Of a DNA stretch of 29,470 nt, positions 1 through 9,488 are shown one piece after another (the first letter of the stretch is position 1; the number at the start of each line of letters is the position of its first letter). The notes below the pieces were generated by a model. That model was not told the origin of the DNA, did not search any database, and saw only the letters and a program-made list of their open reading frames with translations. Both the position numbers and the translations under genes were made by a program. The stretch comes from a virus. Location: positions 1 through 29,470 of the IMG/VR virus record IMGVR_UViG_3300042319_000676; one strand, 5' to 3'.

Positions 1-131
1 AGAACGGTGGGAAGAATGGTGGGAAGAACGGGAAGAACGGTGGGAAGAACGGTGGGAAGAATGGTGGGAAGAACGGTGGGAAGAACGGGAAGAACGGTGG
101 GAAGAACGGCGGGAAGAATGGGAAGAACGGT
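1..131. repeat. Tandem GGGAAGAACGG-type repeat encoding PFFP
   Basis: Units of 9 or 12 bp (TTCTTCCCR with or without an extra CCR codon on the minus strand) follow one another from the window edge to about 131. All unit lengths are multiples of three, so copy-number change keeps the reading frame of the tail protein. The tract continues beyond the window. Confidence 0.9.
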
Positions 132-1288
132 GCTATGGTAGTAATATTAGCACTATTATTTGAAGCCAAGGAAGTTCCATTAGCATTAGTTGCTGTAGCT
201 GAATATGTTTGAGAAGTATTTGCTGTATCAGCAATAACTACAGAAGTTGCATTAGCCGCTAAATCTCCAGATGAAGATCCATCTGATCCAGTAACATTAT
301 GTCGTGTTAATGCAGATCCTCCAGAAGCTCCTATTTGCCAGTTAATTGTATTTTGATTAACACCAGCAGTTGCAGTGAGTGATTGTGGGGCTTGAGGAAC
401 TGTAGTTGCTGTAATTGATGACGATGTTGTAGCTGCTGAAGTTCCGTTGGCATTTGTTGCTGTTACGGTAAAAGCATAAGAGGTTGCTGAAAGAAGAGAT
501 TGAACAGTTACTGGAGAAGATCCAGACCCTGAAAAGGAGCCAGATGTAGCAGTGTAAGATGTGATTGCAGAACCACCAGTTGCCCCGCCTGTTGCTGTAA
601 TAGTAGCTGCACCATTATTATATGGTCGTGCTGTTCCTACGTCTGCTACTGTTACTGTAGGTGCCTGTGGAACTGTAGTTGCTGTAATCGAGTTTGATGT
701 TGTAGATGTTGAAGTTCCGTTAGCGTTTGTTGCTGTTACGCTGAAAGTATAAGCTGTTGCTGATGCAAGTCCCGTTACGGTTAGTGGAGAACCGCTAGAA
801 GCAGTAAAAGAACCTGGGCTCGATGTAGCAGTAAAGCCACCAATTGCAGAACCACCATTTGATCCACCTGTTATTGTAATAGTAGCTGCACCATTGTTAT
901 ATGGGCGGCCTGTTCCTACGTTAACCGCTGTTACGGTTGGTGCTTGTGGAACTGTTGTTACGGTTACTGCAGCAGAAGCAGCAGATGCAGCAGAAGTTCC
1001 TGCAGCATTAGTTGCTGTTACTGTAAATGTTGGAGTTGCTCCTGAAGCAATTCCAGTTACTGTCAAGGGAGATGCTGCTCCACTTGCTGTCTGTCCTGTG
1101 CTTGCTGTTACTGTAAAAGAAGTGGCATTAGGAGAAAGGGCTGGTAAAGAAAACGCTACAGATACGGCACCGTCATTAAATGCTCTTCCTGTTCCAACGT
1201 TTGTTCCAACAACACCTGTTGGTGCTAATGGCTCCAAGAAGTCATTTGACGCTTGGGACTTTTTACCTATTCTCTTGCCTGATGCCAT
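1..1288 (-). CDS. Fibronectin-type-III repeat tail protein with PFFP-repeat C terminus (partial)
   Basis: Leftward open frame with no stop, so its C terminus lies beyond the window. The start at 1288 reads MASGKRIGKKSQASNDF and has a GGGAG Shine-Dalgarno. After a basic N terminus come four fn3-like modules of about 90-100 residues. Each ends in a strand like FTVTATNANGTS and is joined to the next by a linker like TTVPQAPTV. From about residue 386 the chain becomes a repeat of PFFP and PPFFP encoded by the near-perfect DNA repeat at 1-131. fn3 repeats are common in tail and fibre proteins and may bind cell-surface glycans. The PFFP tract is not a family I can name. It is the last gene of the leftward structural run. 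Role as a surface or fibre protein is inferred. Confidence 0.8.
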   Translation of the reverse strand, partial: MASGKRIGKKSQASNDFLEPLAPTGVVGTNVGTGRAFNDGAVSVAFSLPALSPNATSFTVTASTGQTASGAASPLTVTGIASGATPTFTVTATNAAGTSAASAASAAVTVTTVPQAPTVTAVNVGTGRPYNNGAATITITGGSNGGSAIGGFTATSSPGSFTASSGSPLTVTGLASATAYTFSVTATNANGTSTSTTSNSITATTVPQAPTVTVADVGTARPYNNGAATITATGGATGGSAITSYTATSGSFSGSGSSPVTVQSLLSATSYAFTVTATNANGTSAATTSSSITATTVPQAPQSLTATAGVNQNTINWQIGASGGSALTRHNVTGSDGSSSGDLAANATSVVIADTANTSQTYSATATNANGTSLASNNSANITTIAPFFPFFPPFFPPFFPFFPPFFPPFFPPFFPPFFPFFPPFFPPF

Positions 1289-1321
1289 TCTTAATCTCCC
1301 ATTTCTTATTAAATATTTGTA

Positions 1322-4300
1322 TTACGCTGTCAAGTCTCCAAAGACAACCCATGTATTTGCTGCTCTCTTTAAGAGAGTTGCAGATGACCAAGTTGTGCGA
1401 AGCTTCAAGCCAGGTGTTGCATTTACTGTAACTGTTCCAGATACTGGGGCAATTGTTACTTGTCCCGCTCCAGTTTGAAGAATATCAATTGATGTTCCAA
1501 TTGGATAATTTAGTGTAGCATCTGTTGGAATTGTAAGGGTAATTGGTGATGCTGAACCCATTTCAATTAGATCATCTCTTTCAGTTAATGATGAAAGTGT
1601 GTATGATGCTGTCTTTTGTGAAATTGGTGTTAAGGAATCTACCTTAAGTCCAAGGCTAGTTGTTACTGATGCCGCAAAGTTTGCGTCATCACCAAGTGCT
1701 GCAGCAAGCTCATCAAGTGTGTTTAATGCTGCTGGCGCACCAGATAGCAGTGCGTTTACTTGCGATGTTGCATCTGAGATTGCTTCTGCTTTTGCAGTTG
1801 CAATTGCGGTAGCCTGTGCTGTTGAAACTGGCTTTGCTGAGTCTGCTGTATTATCAACATTAGCAAGGCCGACATCTGCTTTTACTAATCCCGATGGAGA
1901 AGTAATTGTCTTATTAGTTAGGGTTTGTGTGCCAGTTGTTGTAACAAGCAAACTAGTGTCTGCAATTCCGTGAATATTTGTTGTATCGGCTTCGTGTGTT
2001 GAAAGCGCTGTTACCCCTGCTGTAAGCTGAGTTTGAATTGCTGAAGTTACTCCATTAACATATCCAATTTCAGTTGAATCAACTGTTGAAGATATTGCAA
2101 GTTTAGTCCAGTCAATTGCTGCTGATGCATTAATATCGCTATTAACAATTGTGCCAGAAACAATTTTTGCTGATGTAATTGAATCATCTGCAATTTTAGC
2201 AGTAGTAACTGCTGCATCTGCAATTTTACCAGTTGATATTGCTAAATCTGCAACATCTGCTGTTGCAACTGCTCCGTCAGCAATCATTCCAGATGTAACT
2301 GTTCCAGATGGAAGAGTTACTGTACCTGTAAATGTTGGTGAGGCTAGAGGGGCTTTGCTATCAATCTGAGTCTGAATAGATGATGTAACTCCATTTACAT
2401 ATCCAAGCTCTGATAAATCAACTAAGCCTATTGATGTTGTTGAAGGCAATACAACCGTGCCAGTAAATGTTGGAGAATTTAGCGGTGCTTTTAGATCCAA
2501 GGCTGCTTGAGTAGCAGTAGAAATTGGTTTAGCTAAATCTGAAGTGTCGTTAGCGTTTGTTAAGCCTACCATTGCCTTTGTAATACCAGACACTGTACCA
2601 GTAAATGTTGGTGAGGCTAGTGGGGCCTTTAGATCAAGAGCTGACTGAGCAGCAGTTGAAACTGGCTTTTCTGCATCTGTTGTGTTATCAACAGACCCTA
2701 GTCCAACCATAGACTTTGTAATACCAGATACTGTACCAGTAAATGTTGGTGAGGCTAGTGGAGCCTTTAGGTCAAGAGCTGTGTCGAGGCCTGAGATCTT
2801 AGATGTTGCAATTGCTGCTGCTCCGCTAATGTCTGAATCTAGAATTGCTCCGTCGGCAATCATTCCAGATGTAACTGTTCCAGCTGGAAGAGTTACGGTT
2901 CCTGTAAATGTAGGTGAGGCTAGCGGGGCCTTTAGCCCAAGCGCTGTGTCGAGGCCTGCAATCTTTGATGTAGCAATTTCTGCGGCTGCATTAATATCTG
3001 CATTCATGATTGATCCGTCGGCAATCATTCCAGATGTAACTGTTCCGACTGGAAGAGTTACTGTTCCTGTAAATGTTGGTGAGGCTAGTGGGGCCTTTAG
3101 ATCAAGAGCTGACTGAGCAGCAGTTGAAACTGGCTTTGCAGAATCAGCTGTATTGTCTACATTTGAAAGTCCAACATCTGATTTTGTAATACCAGTAGGT
3201 GTGTTAATTATTGGCGAGTTCAAAGTTTTATTTGTAAGATTTTGAGTTTCTGTTGTTCCAACGACTACATCTGGAAGGCTTTTTCCAAAAATAGTAGTCA
3301 ATGTTAATACTTCAATGTTGTTTATTTTAATAGATTTATCTGCAGGGATATTAATATTTTCTGAAACATCCCATGCTGATTTTGCAACGCTATATTTGAT
3401 TGATTTATCAGTTGTTCCCTTTAATATAATTCCGCCGTTATCTGCAGCGGCATCTGTTGGGCTTGATGTCTGTCCCAAAACAATATCTTTATCTTGAACT
3501 GTAAGTGTAGTTGAATTAATAGTTGAAGTTGTTCCATTTACTGTCAAATTTCCAGAAAGAGTTAAATTAACTGCAGTTGCATCGCCAGTAAGAGCTGGTG
3601 AAGATAGTGGTGCTTTTAAGTCTAACGCTGTAAGTGTGGCAGAAGAAACTGGCTTAGATAAGTCTGAAGTATTATCTACATTTGAAAGCCCAACTGAAGA
3701 TTTTGTAAGGGCAGATACTGCGGTTGTCACTGCTGAATTTGCATATGTTTTTGTAGCAAGCTCTGCTGTATCTGCAATGCCGTGTACTCCTGTTGTGTCA
3801 ACATCGTGAGTTGAAAGTGCGGTTCCTGCTGCAGTAGCGGCTGCAGAAATTGCTTCTGATTTAGCAGTTGCTACGTTTGCTGTAGTTGCTAGAAGCGAAG
3901 TGTCAGCAATTCCGTGTACGCTTGTTGTATCTGCTTCGTGAGTAGCAATTGCTGCTGAGATTGCTGCTGTAGCGGATATTTCTCTCCAGTTGCCATTTGT
4001 GCTTGCAGGGGAAGAGGCAAGTACATATGTTGTTCCATTGTCTGACTGGATTGCAATATCGCCAGGTTCTGCGGTTAAAGCCAAACGTGCAGCTTGATTT
4101 GCTGCTGAAGAAACTGTAACTTTTGCTAATGGGGGTAGCTGTGCTGATGGAATAAATCCTGATGAGTCTAATGACGCAACACCATTTGCAACACCTTTAG
4201 TGCTTAAAAGAATATAATCGTCTACTGTTTGTGAGAGAGCATAGCTTAGTGAATTCCAAGGGGTGCTTCCATCTCCAAATTTAAATGTATTAGTATCTGT

Positions 4301-4393
4301 TTCAATACCAATTTCTCCTGGTGCTAGTGTTGGGTTGGCGGCAACCCATTGATCTGCTTCGCCTCTTCTTAATTGTAATCTTACTGTTGCCAT
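1322..4393 (-). CDS. Large tail fibre protein with Mtd-type N-terminal domain (1023 aa)
   Basis: Residues 1-52 match the phage N-terminal domain seen in major tropism determinant-like proteins: LRRGEADQWVAANPTLAPGE, then ETDTNTFKFGDGSTPWNSL. The shaft has many copies of KAPLASPTFTGTV, of SGMIADGAI-type segments, and of VGLSNVDNTSD-type segments, as in long trimeric fibres. The C terminus (ITLTIPTDATLNYPIGTSID to TWVVFGDLTA) resembles the beta-rich end domain of many phage fibres. SD AAGGGG lies before the ATG at 4393. It probably binds the host surface; which receptor cannot be read from the sequence. The internal repeats are similar at DNA level, so recombination between them is plausible. 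Confidence 0.85.
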   Translation of the reverse strand: MATVRLQLRRGEADQWVAANPTLAPGEIGIETDTNTFKFGDGSTPWNSLSYALSQTVDDYILLSTKGVANGVASLDSSGFIPSAQLPPLAKVTVSSAANQAARLALTAEPGDIAIQSDNGTTYVLASSPASTNGNWREISATAAISAAIATHEADTTSVHGIADTSLLATTANVATAKSEAISAAATAAGTALSTHDVDTTGVHGIADTAELATKTYANSAVTTAVSALTKSSVGLSNVDNTSDLSKPVSSATLTALDLKAPLSSPALTGDATAVNLTLSGNLTVNGTTSTINSTTLTVQDKDIVLGQTSSPTDAAADNGGIILKGTTDKSIKYSVAKSAWDVSENINIPADKSIKINNIEVLTLTTIFGKSLPDVVVGTTETQNLTNKTLNSPIINTPTGITKSDVGLSNVDNTADSAKPVSTAAQSALDLKAPLASPTFTGTVTLPVGTVTSGMIADGSIMNADINAAAEIATSKIAGLDTALGLKAPLASPTFTGTVTLPAGTVTSGMIADGAILDSDISGAAAIATSKISGLDTALDLKAPLASPTFTGTVSGITKSMVGLGSVDNTTDAEKPVSTAAQSALDLKAPLASPTFTGTVSGITKAMVGLTNANDTSDLAKPISTATQAALDLKAPLNSPTFTGTVVLPSTTSIGLVDLSELGYVNGVTSSIQTQIDSKAPLASPTFTGTVTLPSGTVTSGMIADGAVATADVADLAISTGKIADAAVTTAKIADDSITSAKIVSGTIVNSDINASAAIDWTKLAISSTVDSTEIGYVNGVTSAIQTQLTAGVTALSTHEADTTNIHGIADTSLLVTTTGTQTLTNKTITSPSGLVKADVGLANVDNTADSAKPVSTAQATAIATAKAEAISDATSQVNALLSGAPAALNTLDELAAALGDDANFAASVTTSLGLKVDSLTPISQKTASYTLSSLTERDDLIEMGSASPITLTIPTDATLNYPIGTSIDILQTGAGQVTIAPVSGTVTVNATPGLKLRTTWSSATLLKRAANTWVVFGDLTA

Positions 4394-4446
4394 TTTGTTA
4401 CCCCTTATATATTTTATTTATACTGCTTATTGTATCATTTATTGCT

Positions 4447-4812
4447 TTAAGATATGACTCCAGAGTCAAAAACCATAGAAACATCGGCATCTGTAGAAGA
4501 TGGAGATCCACCATCTACAAACTTGCTTGTTACTTCAGGAGTAACTCCATTTGCCTGCACTGTGTAGATTGGTTCTCCGTTATAATCAATGGCCAATCCG
4601 ATGTCCATAAAGCTAATTTGTGAAGCTGGATCTGGTATATCTGAATTAAAAGCTATTGGGGTCCATGTCCCATTTAGCTGAATTTGTAGCTTATTTGTTG
4701 CTGTATCAAATCTAAGGGGTGTTTCGCCTAAAACGACATTAGACCCAAATGTGGCAGTACCTGCTACATTGAGTCCGTTCTTTACTTTAAAATTCTTATT
4801 TTCTGTTGCCAT
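4447..4812 (-). CDS. Small fibre/adaptor protein (121 aa)
   Basis: Starts MATENKNFKVKNGLNVAGTA, the same N-terminal block as the 496-aa fibre encoded just upstream (MATVNKNFRVKNGLIVEGG). This suggests a shared attachment module carried by two fibre proteins. The middle (LRFDTATNKLQIQLNGTWTP) is typical of short beta-rich repeats in phage fibres. No enzymatic motif is visible. Role as a tail appendage component is inferred from this homology and from position between two fibre genes. Confidence 0.75.
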   Translation of the reverse strand: MATENKNFKVKNGLNVAGTATFGSNVVLGETPLRFDTATNKLQIQLNGTWTPIAFNSDIPDPASQISFMDIGLAIDYNGEPIYTVQANGVTPEVTSKFVDGGSPSSTDADVSMVFDSGVIS

Positions 4813-4842
4813 TTAAGTTCACATATCCCCTAAGTGTTTTGG

Positions 4843-4865
4843 TGGGGTTTTTAAAAGGAACCCCA
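4843..4865 (-). terminator. Hairpin between fibre genes
   Basis: TGGGGTT and AACCCCA form a 7-bp stem around a 9-nt AT-rich loop. On the transcribed (minus) strand no clear U tract follows, so it may be a processing or partial termination site. Confidence 0.35.
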
Positions 4866-4881
4866 TAACCTTGTTATTTAA

Positions 4882-6372
4882 TTATTTAATAAGTGTTGCT
4901 ACTACGGTTACTGTTGTATTTGCATAAACAGTATTTACTTCTATTCCAATGTTTCCCGCCACATATGAGGCAGTAATTGTTCCAAGGGAACCATTTGTGC
5001 CAGTCTCAGCAAAATCAGTAATTGCTATGTTATTTGATGAGTCTGTAGTTAGTAGAATTTCTGAAATTTGTGAATGTGTTGCTGTTGCAAACTTTACCCA
5101 CAATTTAGCTGTTGGATAGTCTGACTTAGCCCATGACATTACAGAAGAGCCTGTTGCTATTGAAGCAAGAACTGCCTGGGCTGCCCGTTGTGAAACCAGG
5201 TCATTTACGTTTACTGCTGTAAACTTTGTAGTACCATTCTTTACTGCAGTAAGTGCTGATGCTGCTGTAGCCTCTGCTGCTGCCTGAGCTGCGTTAGCTT
5301 TTGTAGTAGCATCTGTTGCTGCTGCTGTAGTTGCTGCTGACTGAGCTGCATTAGCTTTTGTAGTAGCATCTGTTGCTGCTGCAGTTGTTGCTGCTGACTG
5401 AGCTGCATTAGCTTTTGTAGTAGCATCTGCTGCTGCTGTGGCTTCTGCTGCTGCTTGAGCTGCATCTGCTTCTGCTTTTGCGAATGCTGTAGTTGCAATC
5501 TGAGTTGTGTCAGTGTTTGCTGCTGCAGTAGGTGCTGTTGGCACACCAGTAAGTGCTGGTGAAGCAAGAGGAGCCTTTGTCGCCAAAGCTGATGTCATAG
5601 TTGTTGCGTAGTTTGCATCGTCTGCAATTGCTGCTGCTAATTCATCAAGTGTGTTAAGTAAATTTGGTGCTCCTGCAACAAGGTTATCTACCGCTGTTGA
5701 AATTGCTGTATTTCGGTTTGAAACTTCTGTTGAAATTGCAGAGGTTAATGCTGAGTTTGCTGCTGTTGCTGCTGCTGAAATTGCTGCTGCCTGGGCTGCG
5801 TTAGCTTTTGTAGTAGCATCTGCTGCTGCTGTGGCCTCTGCTGCTGCCTGGGCTGCGTTAGCCTTTGTAGTAGCATCTGTTGCTGCTGCAGTCTGTGCTG
5901 CTGAAGCTGCACCGTATGCATCATAAGTATTTGCAGTTACAGATATTGCACCTGTTGTATCATTGTATGAAAGACCAGTACCTAAAGAATTACCTATAGC
6001 ATCTTGAGCTCTTTCATCTGTGTAATATTTATTTGTTGATCCTTCTGAGATCTCGTCTGAACTATGTCCTGAAAGGCTTGATACTGTTCCAGCTTGACCG
6101 CTTACGTTACCAGTTACATCACCAGTTACGTTACCAGTAAGGTTACCCGTAAATGTTGCAGTAATTGTTCCTGCAGCAAAATTTCCGTTGGCATCTCTTT
6201 TTACAACAGTATTAGCTGTATTGGCTGAGGTTGCTGTACCACCAATAATACTAACAATGTAGTCTTGGTCCGCTTGTGCCTTTGTTAATACATCAAAACC
6301 ATTGACGGTGGCTGAACCACCTTCAACGATAAGACCATTTTTAACTCTAAAATTCTTATTTACTGTTGCCAT
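4882..6372 (-). CDS. Tail fibre with Ala-rich coiled-coil shaft (496 aa)
   Basis: N terminus shares the NKNFRVKNGL block with the 121-aa protein. Residues about 75-95 hold a GNVTGDVTGNVSG repeat. About residues 155-380 hold repeated units of ATDATTKANAAQAAAEA, an alanine-rich heptad-like pattern expected to form a trimeric coiled coil. A single KAPLASPALTGVP unit in the middle links it to the 1023-aa fibre. The C-terminal 100 residues (from about LVSQRAAQAVLASIATGSSV) are non-repetitive and may be the distal domain. The same GCTGCT-rich DNA produces long artefactual open frames on both strands. Confidence 0.82.
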   Translation of the reverse strand: MATVNKNFRVKNGLIVEGGSATVNGFDVLTKAQADQDYIVSIIGGTATSANTANTVVKRDANGNFAAGTITATFTGNLTGNVTGDVTGNVSGQAGTVSSLSGHSSDEISEGSTNKYYTDERAQDAIGNSLGTGLSYNDTTGAISVTANTYDAYGAASAAQTAAATDATTKANAAQAAAEATAAADATTKANAAQAAAISAAATAANSALTSAISTEVSNRNTAISTAVDNLVAGAPNLLNTLDELAAAIADDANYATTMTSALATKAPLASPALTGVPTAPTAAANTDTTQIATTAFAKAEADAAQAAAEATAAADATTKANAAQSAATTAAATDATTKANAAQSAATTAAATDATTKANAAQAAAEATAASALTAVKNGTTKFTAVNVNDLVSQRAAQAVLASIATGSSVMSWAKSDYPTAKLWVKFATATHSQISEILLTTDSSNNIAITDFAETGTNGSLGTITASYVAGNIGIEVNTVYANTTVTVVATLIK

Positions 6373-6397
6373 TGATATGACTCCCTTTTACTGCTTT

Positions 6398-6949
6398 TTA
6401 TGCTTTTAGTGCTGTTCTAGAATATCTTACTCTTATGGAGCCTGATATCGGCGCAACACATAGACTTATTATACCGCTATTTTCTTCAAAAGTTATATTA
6501 CCCAAAACATCATTTGTATTTGAAATAACATTAGATTCGGACATGTAGACATTTGCTCCATCGTTTAGAATCAGTACTGTTGAGCTTGTAGTTAAGTTTC
6601 CAACCTGCTTATCAATCTGAATTTTATACTCAACTGTTTTGTAAACATTTTTAGAAAACGAATCAATAGTTGTTTTGTTCTCTATACCGTTTATAGTTAA
6701 ATCATTATTGCCATCTAGCCCCAAAAGTTCTGAAGCGTTTTCTGCATCAAGGTTAGCTAAGTTTGTTTCTAGCTGAGAAACCTTATAGTCTATTGAATTT
6801 ACATCTGATGATCCGTTTACGCCTAGCTTGTTTTCAATTGCTTCAATTGCATCATTGACGTTGCCATGCAGAGACGCATGGCCTTCCATTGATTCAGTTG
6901 CGGCAGGATTAGTAAAGTTATCTTTTGATGTAGGATAATTAGTCGCCAA
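6398..6949 (-). CDS. Tail fibre/baseplate-associated protein (183 aa, TTG start)
   Basis: I place the start at a TTG at 6949 because GGAGG lies 5 nt upstream. The in-frame ATG at 6961 has no comparable SD. The resulting N terminus, ATNYPTSKDNFTNPAATESM, followed by NDAIEAIENKLG, resembles the start of a recurrent phage tail protein type. The C-terminal half is beta-rich (GNITFEENSGIISLCVAPIS). It overlaps the upstream gene by 11 nt, indicating translational coupling. No catalytic motif is seen. Confidence 0.75.
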   Translation of the reverse strand: MATNYPTSKDNFTNPAATESMEGHASLHGNVNDAIEAIENKLGVNGSSDVNSIDYKVSQLETNLANLDAENASELLGLDGNNDLTINGIENKTTIDSFSKNVYKTVEYKIQIDKQVGNLTTSSTVLILNDGANVYMSESNVISNTNDVLGNITFEENSGIISLCVAPISGSIRVRYSRTALKA

Positions 6950-7313
6950 TTTGGCCTCCATCCAACAATGTTAACTGCGTGTAACTTGCATTTGTATACG
7001 ATGATGTTGGAGTACCACCGTCTATGCCTATTATAGCAGGACTTGTTTCTACAACTCCTGCGTTATTGTTAATATCAGAAAAATCAATTGTTTCTTGTAA
7101 ATTAACTGTATGTACATTTCCATCATAAGAGTGAGTGTGCATATAAAATGGAGCGGGATCGGTAGAGCCAGGAGTTAAGTCAACCCACACTGCACCATTG
7201 TATATCTTAATGTTTTTGCTTGTTACATTAAAATACACATCTCCAGTTGATCCAATTATAGGATCTTCTGGAAGTGTAAGCAGATTTAATAATGACTTAA
7301 ACTTTTTGGCCAT
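6939..7313 (-). CDS. Tail appendage protein (124 aa)
   Basis: Starts MAKKFKSLLNLLTLPEDPII, then GDVYFNVTSKNIKIYNGAVW. That block resembles the corresponding region of the next upstream gene product ([17 protein letters not shown]), suggesting related attachment modules. A histidine-containing segment (MHTHSYDGNVHTV) is a common feature of trimeric fibre proteins that bind metal. The gene lies 9 nt after its upstream neighbour within the structural run. Assignment is by architecture and position only. Confidence 0.72.
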   Translation of the reverse strand: MAKKFKSLLNLLTLPEDPIIGSTGDVYFNVTSKNIKIYNGAVWVDLTPGSTDPAPFYMHTHSYDGNVHTVNLQETIDFSDINNNAGVVETSPAIIGIDGGTPTSSYTNASYTQLTLLDGGQIGD

Positions 7314-7322
7314 TTGAAATCC

Positions 7323-8618
7323 TTATCCTATTACAACTACTCTATATTCTCCAATTGCTGGTGCAACTGCAAATCTAATAGTTACAACTGAATCTGATGT
7401 ATGCTCAATATCTGCCTCAATTTGTGCATATGGAGAAGCAACTTCATATATAGCAGTCACAACATCTTTTGTTCCTAAATTGTGAGTTACTGTATAAGAT
7501 GTTGCTGAAGTATTAAGAGTTGTCTTATACTTTCTTGTTATCTCATGATAATTTGTTCCATCATTAGTTAGTGTCCACTGATCTGATGTTTCATTCCACA
7601 ATATTTCTGCATCTGCAGATGTTCCTCGTTCTACACGGATTCCAGCATCTACTGTTGGTGCTCCTGCAAAATCGGTATTTAGGTTAATCTTATTGTCAAC
7701 AATATTTACCTGAGTAGTATTTACTGAGTTAATTGTTCCAGTTACATTCAAATTACCGCCAACTGTTAAATTATTAGTAATTGTTACGTCATCTGGCAAT
7801 CCAATTGTTACGGCTGCTGACTCTCCGCTATTTGGAGAAACAGTAACTTCATTGGCTGTGCCAACAATTGTTGCTACATAATCTCCAGTTGTATCTGTTC
7901 CAAGGGCAATTGAGTTTGGCTCAATTGTGGTTGATATTGTTACGTCTCCCAAATTGGTCATTGTTGCAGAACCAGTTACATCTCCTGAAAGTGTAATTAC
8001 TGGATCTTTATTGAGAGATACTGCTCCTGCTGTAACTGTAAAATCTGTTGAATTAAATGAAGCAACACCCTTATTTGTATAAGTTGCATCTTCTGCAGAT
8101 ACCGTAATTGTGTTATTTGTTACCGCTACATCAATTCCTTCTCCGCCAGATACTGTAAGAGTGTCTGTAAGAAGATCGACTGTGTCTGTTCCAGTGTCTC
8201 CAGCAACTGAAAGATTAGTTGCTACGCTAACTGTTCCTGCTGCAGTTAAACGACCTTGAGCGTCAACTGTAAATGTAGGAATTGCTGTTGTTGATCCATA
8301 TGAACCAGCAGTTACAGCGGTATCGTCTAAATCAATTGTTGTTGTTCCAGCTGGGTCTCCGTATGTTGCTGTTAAGCCAACTCCGCCAACAATAGATGAA
8401 CCGATTACATCTTGTATAACTTCTGTAGAGCCAGACATTGGCATCCATGGACCATTAGGTGATGATAGTCCATTATAGTAATACATTGTGTTATTTGATG
8501 TATCGTAGTAAATCTGTCCAACTACTGGATTTGAAGGTGCTGAACCTAAGTTTTGGATTCTAGCATTGAGCAACTCATTCTTGTTGAGATCAACGCTAAC
8601 TAAAAATTTTCTTGCCAT
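7323..8618 (-). CDS. Tail fibre protein (431 aa)
   Basis: Begins [20 protein letters not shown], with SD AAGGAG. Repeated beta segments include [20 protein letters not shown] and [20 protein letters not shown]. They resemble long fibre proteins best known from cyanophages and other aquatic phages. The [18 protein letters not shown] segment followed by [20 protein letters not shown] is a characteristic block in those fibres. The C terminus ([20 protein letters not shown], then GEYRVVVIG) is a small beta domain also seen in the 146-aa protein next door (VISHGLGYQPNVTV), so the two may share a tip fold. Confidence 0.82.
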   Translation of the reverse strand: MARKFLVSVDLNKNELLNARIQNLGSAPSNPVVGQIYYDTSNNTMYYYNGLSSPNGPWMPMSGSTEVIQDVIGSSIVGGVGLTATYGDPAGTTTIDLDDTAVTAGSYGSTTAIPTFTVDAQGRLTAAGTVSVATNLSVAGDTGTDTVDLLTDTLTVSGGEGIDVAVTNNTITVSAEDATYTNKGVASFNSTDFTVTAGAVSLNKDPVITLSGDVTGSATMTNLGDVTISTTIEPNSIALGTDTTGDYVATIVGTANEVTVSPNSGESAAVTIGLPDDVTITNNLTVGGNLNVTGTINSVNTTQVNIVDNKINLNTDFAGAPTVDAGIRVERGTSADAEILWNETSDQWTLTNDGTNYHEITRKYKTTLNTSATSYTVTHNLGTKDVVTAIYEVASPYAQIEADIEHTSDSVVTIRFAVAPAIGEYRVVVIG

Positions 8619-8629
8619 TTGCTATCTCC

Positions 8630-9070
8630 TTATGACAGGTATGCTGTCCCTGAAAATGGTTGAGCCATTGTCAGTGTTATTTGGTTATTACTATTGTAAT
8701 CTATTCCAGTTTCTAAAATATCTCCTGCGCTTGATTTAACTGTAACGTTTGGTTGATACCCAAGCCCATGGCTAATAACAACAGAATACACACCTAGGGT
8801 TGGCCCAGTGACCTGAGCGAGCTCCCAAGAATAAGCTAATGTATTATTTGTTAAAAATATTTTAGTAGATCCTGACCATGTTAAATCAGAAACTTTTGGT
8901 CCGTGAAAAGCAGAAGATACCGTGTCGTAATAAAAATCTCCAGTAAGTCCTAAATTTGCTGCAGGATCTCCAGATCCATTTAGAATAGTTCTTCCTCTTG
9001 GGCCTTGTGGTCCAGGTGAAGAAATTATGACTTTGTTTATTTGTTCTTTAACAACTACGGATTCTACCAT
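8630..9070 (-). CDS. Collagen-like stub fibre/adaptor (146 aa)
   Basis: Residues about 18-27 read SPGPQGPRGR, a short collagen-type Gly-X-Y stretch typical of phage fibre adaptors. It is followed by LTGDFYYDTVSSAFHGPK, a segment often found after such stretches. The C-terminal domain (SVVISHGLGYQPNVTVKSSA to PFSGTAYLS) is beta-rich. The start overlaps the previous stop in a TAATG arrangement. It likely joins fibres to the tail; this is inferred. Confidence 0.78.
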   Translation of the reverse strand: MVESVVVKEQINKVIISSPGPQGPRGRTILNGSGDPAANLGLTGDFYYDTVSSAFHGPKVSDLTWSGSTKIFLTNNTLAYSWELAQVTGPTLGVYSVVISHGLGYQPNVTVKSSAGDILETGIDYNSNNQITLTMAQPFSGTAYLS

Positions 9071-9417
9071 TATATGGTCACCGACCTATTTAGGGTTATA
9101 AACCCTTCAAGGAGTTTTATTTTATTCGCATTAGAATCTACGACCATGATGTCATATACAGACTTTGGGTAAAAGAGTTTATTTGTTTGAGTTGGTGTAA
9201 GTGTTACAGTTACTTTTCCAAGTGGGCCGTTTATTACTATACCGCCGCTTGGAGATGTTAAAGTTACTGCTAGCTTTGTTCCACCTTTTACATCACGAAC
9301 CTGCATTTTTGCAGATGCGCCAGTGAGATCAATCGCATTACCATTGTCGTCTTTATATTCTACTACAAAGCTAAATGTTGCATTCTGATCTACTTCGAAA
9401 TTCTTTTGTCCTGCCAT
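9070..9417 (-). CDS. Putative baseplate/tail structural protein (115 aa)
   Basis: Sequence MAGQKNFEVDQNATFSFVVE and then DLTGASAKMQVRD fit the small Ig-like phage proteins that begin many fibre operons. Alternating hydrophobic strands run the whole length (GKVTVTLTPTQTNKLFY). It is the first gene of the tail run after the hairpin at 9440-9473. No enzymatic residues are seen. Confidence 0.7.
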   Translation of the reverse strand: MAGQKNFEVDQNATFSFVVEYKDDNGNAIDLTGASAKMQVRDVKGGTKLAVTLTSPSGGIVINGPLGKVTVTLTPTQTNKLFYPKSVYDIMVVDSNANKIKLLEGFITLNRSVTI

Positions 9418-9439
9418 TTGCCATAGTCTCCTAAATAGG

Positions 9440-9473
9440 AATACTCCTGTACTAATTTTAGCACAGGAGTATT
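9440..9473. terminator. Perfect 11-bp hairpin between lysis-type and tail genes
   Basis: AATACTCCTGT and ACAGGAGTATT form a perfect stem with a 12-nt loop. The U tract is weak on the leftward strand (CCTATTT), so read-through into the tail genes is possible. Confidence 0.55.
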
Positions 9474-9488
9474 TCTAATCGACTATAT

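Noticed and set aside
1-131. Possible CRISPR array
   Set aside because: Units are contiguous 9-12 bp with no spacers and translate in frame as PFFP.
561-3497. Several plus-strand open frames opposite the fibre genes
   Set aside because: They are low-complexity mirror translations (PSAIIPDVTVPAGRV type) of repetitive fibre codons, with no Shine-Dalgarno.
5241-5567. Gln/Leu-rich minus-strand frame
   Set aside because: It is the GCTGCT coiled-coil DNA of the 496-aa fibre read out of frame.
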